Shown: piece by piece, positions 60,074 through 64,000 of the stretch
How positions within the stretch are numbered: position 1 is the stretch's first letter
Layout of the letters: each line of letters opens with the position of its first letter
Assembly: GCA_934630705.1 (NCBI GenBank)
Contig: CAKTWP010000010.1
Span: forward strand, 14,509 to 78,508
Direction: 5' to 3'
Source: an uncultured Clostridia bacterium
GTDB lineage: Bacteria > Bacillota > Clostridia > Christensenellales > Aristaeellaceae
DNA: 64,000 bases
The notes under the pieces: model-generated
The model's input: the letters and a program-made list of their open reading frames with translations, nothing else
Databases searched by the model: none
Told to the model about the DNA's origin: nothing
Program-made: the position numbers and the translations under genes

Positions 60074-60102
60074 ATTGTAGCCAATTTTTCCACGTCTGTC
60101 AA
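60074..60102 (-). promoter_or_regulatory. Promoter of the aspartate kinase gene
   Basis: TTGACA (60097-60102), exactly 17 bases, TACAAT (60074-60079) on the minus strand, 30 bases before the start. Confidence 0.8.
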
Positions 60103-60154
60103 ACAAAAGCCTCCAAATTCAATGTATTCCCGGCGAAAAAAAGCGTGCGCAAGC

Positions 60155-60183
60155 TTGCGAAGGGGCAGCGCGGCTGTTATAAT
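60155..60183 (+). promoter_or_regulatory. Promoter of the DUF5665-lspA-rluD-tlyA operon
   Basis: TTGCGA (60155-60160), exactly 17 bases, TATAAT (60178-60183), 43 bases before the start at 60226. Confidence 0.65.
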
Positions 60184-60225
60184 ACCCTTGATGCGGGGAA
60201 ATCCTCTGGAAGAGGAGGAAGAACC

Positions 60226-60492
60226 ATGCAGGATGAAAGGCTGGAGCGCCTGCTGGCCGCGGCAGAGCGGCTGCATCTGGGCGAATATGTGCGCTTTGAA
60301 AGCGATCGGAGACGGCGGCTGCGGGACGCGTTCTGGCAGGGCGTGGCCCGGGGGCTTGGCATCATGGTGGGCTTTTCGGTGCTGGGCGCGGCGGTGCTGT
60401 TTCTGCTGCAGGCGCTGGCAGAAAAAAATCTGCCGGGAATCAGCGATTTTGTGGCCCGGGTGGTCATGCTGGTGCAATCGAGGGTGCAATGA
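60226..60492 (+). CDS. Small membrane protein (DUF5665-like)
   Basis: An 88-residue protein. An amphipathic, charged N-terminal half (ERLLAAAERLHLGEYVRFESDRRRRLRDAFWQGV) is followed by one transmembrane helix (about 42-62, GLGIMVGFSVLGAAVLFLLQAL) and an amphipathic tail. It resembles the DUF5665 family of small Firmicute membrane proteins with no known function. GAGGAGGAAG precedes the ATG. Its stop overlaps the lspA start by 4 bases, so it is coupled to lipoprotein signal peptidase. Confidence 0.75.
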   Translation: MQDERLERLLAAAERLHLGEYVRFESDRRRRLRDAFWQGVARGLGIMVGFSVLGAAVLFLLQALAEKNLPGISDFVARVVMLVQSRVQ

Positions 60493-60950
60493 AAAAAAAC
60501 AAGAAGATTTGGTTGGGTCTGCTGCCGGGGCTGCTGACGCTGCTGCTGGACCGGCTGACCAAGAAAGCGCTGTTTGGCCGGAACAGGATGCTGCTTCCCG
60601 GGGTGATTCGCATTACCAGCGCGAGAAACACAGGCATGGCCCTGGGGCTGATGCCAAACAGCGCCTGGGCGGTGCTGCTTTTGTCGGCGCTGCTGCTGGG
60701 GCTGTGCATCTGGCTGCTGCGGGGGATGCGGCTGTCCGGGATGGCGGCGGCAGGCGTTTCCCTGATGGCCGGCGGCGCGCTGGGCAATCTGATCGACCGG
60801 GCGGCGCTGGGCTATGTGCGGGATTTGTTCGAGCTGCTGTTTGTGAAGTTTTATATTTTTAACATAGCGGATGTGGGCGTGGTGGCAGGGGCCGTGCTGT
60901 GCGGCGTAAGCCTGCTGTGGCGGCCGCAGGACTGGAGCAGGCGATGCTGA
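60489..60950 (+). CDS. lspA: Lipoprotein signal peptidase (signal peptidase II)
   Basis: A 153-residue membrane aspartic protease with four predicted helices. SARNTGMALGL (about 44-54) is the conserved NxGxAF region; catalytic Asp are D103 in GNLIDR and D128 in FNIADVG. It removes the signal peptide from diacylglyceryl-modified prolipoproteins. The ATG overlaps the stop of the small membrane protein and its end overlaps the rluD start by 7 bases. Confidence 0.94.
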   Translation: MKKNKKIWLGLLPGLLTLLLDRLTKKALFGRNRMLLPGVIRITSARNTGMALGLMPNSAWAVLLLSALLLGLCIWLLRGMRLSGMAAAGVSLMAGGALGNLIDRAALGYVRDLFELLFVKFYIFNIADVGVVAGAVLCGVSLLWRPQDWSRRC

Positions 60951-61840
60951 AGGAATATCAGGGAAACGGCCAGCGGCTGGATGTGGTGCTCAGCCAGGAT
61001 GGGGAAATCACCCGTTCCCGGGCGGCGGCGCTGATTAAGGATGGATGCGTCGCCGTAAACGGAAAGCGGGAGGAGAAGGCGTCCAGCAAGCCCGGGCCGG
61101 GCGATCGCATCGTTTTATCCTTGCCTGAGCCCAAACCCGCCAGGGCTCAGGCCCAGGATCTGCCTTTGGAAATTCTCTATCAGGACGCGCATCTGGCCGT
61201 GGTGGTGAAGCCCTGCGGCATGGTGGTGCATCCCGCTGCGGGAAACGACGAGGGCACGCTGGTCAACGCCCTGCTGTTTCATCTGGATCAGCTTTCGGGC
61301 ATTGGCGGGGAAATGCGCCCGGGCATCGTGCACCGGCTGGATAAGGATACCAGCGGGCTGATGCTGGTAGCGAAAGATGATAAAACCCATGCCGCCCTCT
61401 CCGAGCAATTGGCGGCCCGGCAAATGGAAAAGCATTATCGGGCGATGGTGGCGGGCCGGATGAAGGAAAGCAGCGGCATCATTGAAAAGCCCATCGCCCG
61501 CAGCCATACCGACCGCAAGAAAATGGCGGTGGATGAAAACGGGCGCTGGGCGAAAACGGAATGGCGGGCGCTCCGGGAATACCCGGATCGAACGCTGCTG
61601 GACGTGCATATCATCACCGGCCGCACCCATCAGATCCGGGTGCATATGAGCAGCATCGGGCATCCCGTGCTGGGCGATCCCCTGTACGGCCACCGGCATA
61701 TGCCGTCCGCGCCCCGGCTGATGCTCCATGCCTATTCGCTGGCCTTTACCCATCCGGAAACTGGGGAGCGGATGCAGTTCATCGCCCCCTGCCCCTTCTC
61801 CCCGGAGGAGAAAGCAAACGCAAAGGATGAAACGCCATGA
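60944..61840 (+). CDS. rluD: RluD-type pseudouridine synthase
   Basis: A 298-residue enzyme. An S4 domain (about 9-55, QRLDVVLSQ and RSRAAALIKDGCVAVNG) precedes the catalytic domain with HRLDKDTSGLML (D133) and RTHQIRVHMSSIGHPVLGDPLYG. The layout matches RluD, which makes pseudouridines in helix 69 of 23S rRNA; assignment to RluD rather than another RluA-family member rests on the S4 domain and the frequent lspA-rluD order. Overlaps lspA by 7 bases and tlyA by 4. Confidence 0.87.
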   Translation: MLKEYQGNGQRLDVVLSQDGEITRSRAAALIKDGCVAVNGKREEKASSKPGPGDRIVLSLPEPKPARAQAQDLPLEILYQDAHLAVVVKPCGMVVHPAAGNDEGTLVNALLFHLDQLSGIGGEMRPGIVHRLDKDTSGLMLVAKDDKTHAALSEQLAARQMEKHYRAMVAGRMKESSGIIEKPIARSHTDRKKMAVDENGRWAKTEWRALREYPDRTLLDVHIITGRTHQIRVHMSSIGHPVLGDPLYGHRHMPSAPRLMLHAYSLAFTHPETGERMQFIAPCPFSPEEKANAKDETP

Positions 61841-62649
61841 AGCAGAAAAAAGAGCGGCTGATCCACCGGCTGCTGGAAATGGGCGCATGCCCCCATGAAA
61901 AGGAAGCCGCCGCCCGGATTATGGCGGGCGAGGTTTATATCAACGGCCAGATTGCCAGAAACGGCGCGCTGGTAAAGCCCGAGGATCAGGTGACGCTCAA
62001 GGGCGTGCTGCCCTATGCCAGCAAGGGCGGGTTCAAGATGGCCGGAGCGCTGGATGCGTTCGGGATCGATGTGAGCGGCAGGGTCTGTATTGATGCGGGC
62101 GCGTCCACCGGCGGCTTCACCGATTGTCTGTGCCAGCGGGGCGCTGCGCTGGTGTATGCCGTGGACGTGGGCTTTGGCCAGCTTATGGGAAAGCTGCGGC
62201 AGAATCCCCATGTGGTAAATCTGGAAAAGACCAACATCAGCGACGAAAAGCTGCTTTCCCTTTCGCCCCGGCCGGAAATGGGCACGGTGGATGTGAGTTA
62301 TCTGTCGCTGCGCAAGGCGATTCCGTATTTTTCCGCGGTGCTGCATGGGGAAGGGCAGCTGGTCTGTCTGGTGAAGCCGCTGTTTGAAATCGATGACGCG
62401 GAGGCCCGGCGCACGGGCGTGATTGCGGATGAAGCCTATGCGCCGCTGCTGTTTGATCTGATCCGGGATGTGAACGCCATGCCCGGCGCGCAGGCCGTGA
62501 ACGTGACCTTCAGCCCTGTCACCGGCAATGGAGGCACCCGGGAGTTTTTCCTGCATGTGCTGCTGGGCAGGAAAGGGGCGGCCATCCCCGAAAGCGCCGT
62601 ATATGCTGCCGTGGACGCCGCCCGGGAGCTGGAATTATATCGGAAATAA
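61837..62649 (+). CDS. tlyA: TlyA family rRNA 2'-O-methyltransferase / hemolysin-like
   Basis: A 270-residue protein with an N-terminal S4 domain (about 3-60) and a Rossmann methyltransferase (CIDAGASTGGFTDCL is the SAM-binding motif; LVKPLFE carries the K of the KDKE tetrad). TlyA proteins 2'-O-methylate cytidines in 16S and 23S rRNA in Mycobacterium, although many are annotated as hemolysins. ATGA overlap with rluD. Last gene of the operon; the next gene is convergent. Confidence 0.9.
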   Translation: MKQKKERLIHRLLEMGACPHEKEAAARIMAGEVYINGQIARNGALVKPEDQVTLKGVLPYASKGGFKMAGALDAFGIDVSGRVCIDAGASTGGFTDCLCQRGAALVYAVDVGFGQLMGKLRQNPHVVNLEKTNISDEKLLSLSPRPEMGTVDVSYLSLRKAIPYFSAVLHGEGQLVCLVKPLFEIDDAEARRTGVIADEAYAPLLFDLIRDVNAMPGAQAVNVTFSPVTGNGGTREFFLHVLLGRKGAAIPESAVYAAVDAARELELYRK

Positions 62650-62654
62650 TTCGG

Positions 62655-63050
62655 TCAGAGCACCTGAAATACCGTGCGGGACAGGAAATTGATCCATCCA
62701 CGCCGGTCCTCCACCCCGCCGTCCATGCCCACATTCAGGTCAATCACCGCACATTTTTTCGAGCGCAGAAAATAATACCCCACCACATGCAGCCGGATCT
62801 CGCCGCTGAGCTGGCGCTCATCCACCCGATCGGCGGGAATCTGCCAATCCCGTTCCAGCATGCCGCCAAGGGCCCGGCTCAGCGCCCGAATCTGGCGATG
62901 GCTGAGCAAGCCGCAGCGGCCCTCCTGCAGCATCCGGCAATAATCCAGCGCAAGATGGATTGTTTCCCTGCCCAGCTGCCGGGCGGGGTTGGCAGCAGTA
63001 TATTCCGTCAGGATCAGGGCGGTCAGGTCGTTTTGCGCAGGCTGGGGCAT
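62655..63050 (-). CDS. Conserved-looking protein of unknown function (131 residues)
   Basis: I recognise no family. A soluble, mainly helical N-terminal 80 residues (TALILTEYTAANPARQLG, then RETIHLALDYCRMLQEGRCGLLSHRQIRALSRALGGML) is followed by a beta-strand region (IRLHVVGYYFLRSKKCAVIDLNVG). AAAAGGAGGAACCGTC precedes the ATG at 63050, and a TTGACA promoter lies at 63079-63107. Convergent with tlyA with only a 5-base gap. Confidence 0.65.
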   Translation of the reverse strand: MPQPAQNDLTALILTEYTAANPARQLGRETIHLALDYCRMLQEGRCGLLSHRQIRALSRALGGMLERDWQIPADRVDERQLSGEIRLHVVGYYFLRSKKCAVIDLNVGMDGGVEDRRGWINFLSRTVFQVL

Positions 63051-63078
63051 GACGGTTCCTCCTTTTATAGCTGATGCT

Positions 63079-63107
63079 ACTGTATCATGCCTCCCGGAGG
63101 CTGTCAA
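63079..63107 (-). promoter_or_regulatory. Promoter with a palindromic spacer, upstream of the 131-residue gene
   Basis: TTGACA (63102-63107), exactly 17 bases, TACAGT (63079-63084) on the minus strand. The spacer contains the perfect inverted repeat GCCTCC-C-GGAGGC, which could be a repressor site. Confidence 0.6.
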
Positions 63108-63241
63108 TCGGATGTGAAGGAAACGTCACTCAATTCTCACCGTTCTCTAATCTTTTTCCCCGGCGGCTTTTATCTTTGGACGATATACTATCCTTGTTCT
63201 CAGGAACAGGAAATCGCAAAACGCCGAAGGAGGATATGAGC

Positions 63242-63748
63242 ATGGATCATTTTGAAATGGTAGAAAAGCTGCGCCAGAAGGCCAGCGTAACCTATGAGGA
63301 AGCCAAGGCGGCTCTGGAAGCCAGCGATTGGGACATGCTGGACGCGCTGGTGCTGCTGGAAGGGCAGGGCAAGGTGCGCCCCGAGGAAGCAGGCGTGGAT
63401 TATTCCACCAAGCCCCAGCCCGAGCAGCCCGTCCAGGAAAAGCACTGGTATTTCGAGTGGAGCAGCGGGGTCAAGCGGCTGGGCCGGTTCCTGTGCAAGG
63501 TATTTCAAAAAGGCAACACCAACAGCTTTGTAATCTCCCGCAAGGGCAGCGAGCTGGTTTCCATGCCCATCACCGTGCTGGTGCTGCTGGGCATTCTCTG
63601 CTGGCCCTTCTCCCTGATCGCGCTGGTAGCCGGGCTGTTTCTGGGCCTGCGCTACGCCTTCCGCGGGCCGGACATGGGCGATCAGGTTAACGCCATAATG
63701 GACAAGGCCGCCGACGCCGCTCAGGGCAAAAACGAGCCCAAGGCGTAA
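63242..63748 (+). CDS. DUF4342-type protein with N-terminal UBA-like domain
   Basis: A 168-residue protein. Residues about 1-42 form a UBA/TS-N-like helical domain (KLRQKASVTYEEAKAALEASDWDMLDALVLLE), resembling the N-terminus of elongation factor Ts. A charged linker (EQPVQEKHWYFEWSSG) is followed by a DUF4342 region with two hydrophobic segments (about 113-134 and 136-150, PITVLVLLGILCWPFSLIALVAG), so it is membrane-associated. AAGGAGG lies eight bases before the ATG at 63242. The function of this family is unknown. No gene follows in the window. Confidence 0.8.
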   Translation: MDHFEMVEKLRQKASVTYEEAKAALEASDWDMLDALVLLEGQGKVRPEEAGVDYSTKPQPEQPVQEKHWYFEWSSGVKRLGRFLCKVFQKGNTNSFVISRKGSELVSMPITVLVLLGILCWPFSLIALVAGLFLGLRYAFRGPDMGDQVNAIMDKAADAAQGKNEPKA

Positions 63749-63762
63749 TCAGCGGGCTAAGA

Positions 63763-63990
63763 GGCCCCCCCGGCTGCTAAACCGGGGCCGACAGCGGGGA
63801 ACACGCTTGGGGGCTTTTCGCCCCCAAACCCCGAAGCAGGGGAAGCATTCCCCTGCACCCCATTCCGCGATGAAAGTTGGCGGGTTATGCAAAGTGTTTC
63901 CGCGTGAAGCGTTGGGTTACGGCCATGTTTCCCGCGGCAGGAAGCGGTTTTCGGATGATCGATCCCGGGGAGAACAACCTCTCCCCGGGA
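63763..63990. repeat. Cluster of GC-rich perfect hairpins
   Basis: Four hairpins in 230 bases: GGCCCC/GGGGCC (63763-63789), TTGGGGGC/GCCCCCAA (63807-63827), GCAGGGGAA/TTCCCCTGC (63836-63856) and TCCCGGGGAGA/TCTCCCCGGGA (63963-63990). None has a T-run on the plus strand long enough for a standard terminator. No coding frame with a ribosome site is seen from 63749 to the end. Confidence 0.6.
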
Positions 63991-64000
63991 CTCGATATGC

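Noticed and set aside
1..64000. CRISPR arrays, rRNA, tRNA, prophage or integrase genes
   Set aside because: Looked for regular direct repeats, rRNA motifs and tRNA cloverleafs; none seen. Only the degenerate IS630-like gene has a mobile origin.

Overview
The window reads as a chromosomal segment of a Gram-positive, spore-forming Clostridia-type bacterium with a saccharolytic (gut or rumen-like) lifestyle. The evidence is internal: a cotJA-cotJB-cotJC spore coat operon, a SigH-type sporulation sigma factor, HprK with a ROK glucokinase, AGGAGG-type ribosome binding sites, TTGACA/TATAAT promoters, four CUT1 sugar ABC importers and many glycoside hydrolases. Species cannot be named from the sequence. 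No rRNA, tRNA, CRISPR array or intact insertion sequence was found.

Layout. 1-6187: a pectin (rhamnogalacturonan)-type locus with a partial PL11-like FG-GAP protein, a GH5-like hydrolase and a GH105 hydrolase, divergent from a membrane-bound AraC sensor-regulator. 6250-9987: a compact four-gene operon with a MotA/ZorA-like channel protein, a MotB/ZorB-like OmpA protein, a membrane-anchored protein of unknown function and a secreted VanX-type D-Ala-D-Ala dipeptidase. 10169-14878: CapA-like protein, HprK, glucokinase and asparaginyl-tRNA synthetase. 15187-25067: two permease-permease-binding protein operons flanking a YesM/YesN-type two-component system. 25860-34086: a heparinase II/III-like lyase with a binding protein, divergent from a second membrane AraC regulator and a permease pair. 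34328-38897: a multi-PG-binding L,D-transpeptidase, cotJABC, a small Sm-like-sized protein and a degenerate IS630-transposase-derived protein. 39187-43587: convergent GH42 and GH2 genes. 43601-49107: RluA-type pseudouridine synthase, tyrosine phosphatase, then an AraC regulator coupled to mrnC-rlmB-sigH. 49403-54871: AraC regulator, a fourth ABC importer and a GH130 phosphorylase. 54872-63748: housekeeping genes (GDPD, murC, lipase-like, aspartate kinase, DUF5665-lspA-rluD-tlyA, two small genes). 63749-64000 is a non-coding stretch packed with perfect GC-rich hairpins.

How it works together. Each glycan locus pairs a local sensor/regulator with an importer (no ATPase subunit is encoded here, so a shared MsmX-type ATPase elsewhere is inferred) and intracellular hydrolases or phosphorylases. 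Imported sugars would feed glycolysis through glucokinase under HprK-based catabolite control. The most unusual elements are the ZorAB-like/dipeptidase operon, the catalytically degenerate IS630-like gene, the paired palindromic repeats, the hairpin cluster at the right end and the apparently non-lipidated solute-binding proteins.
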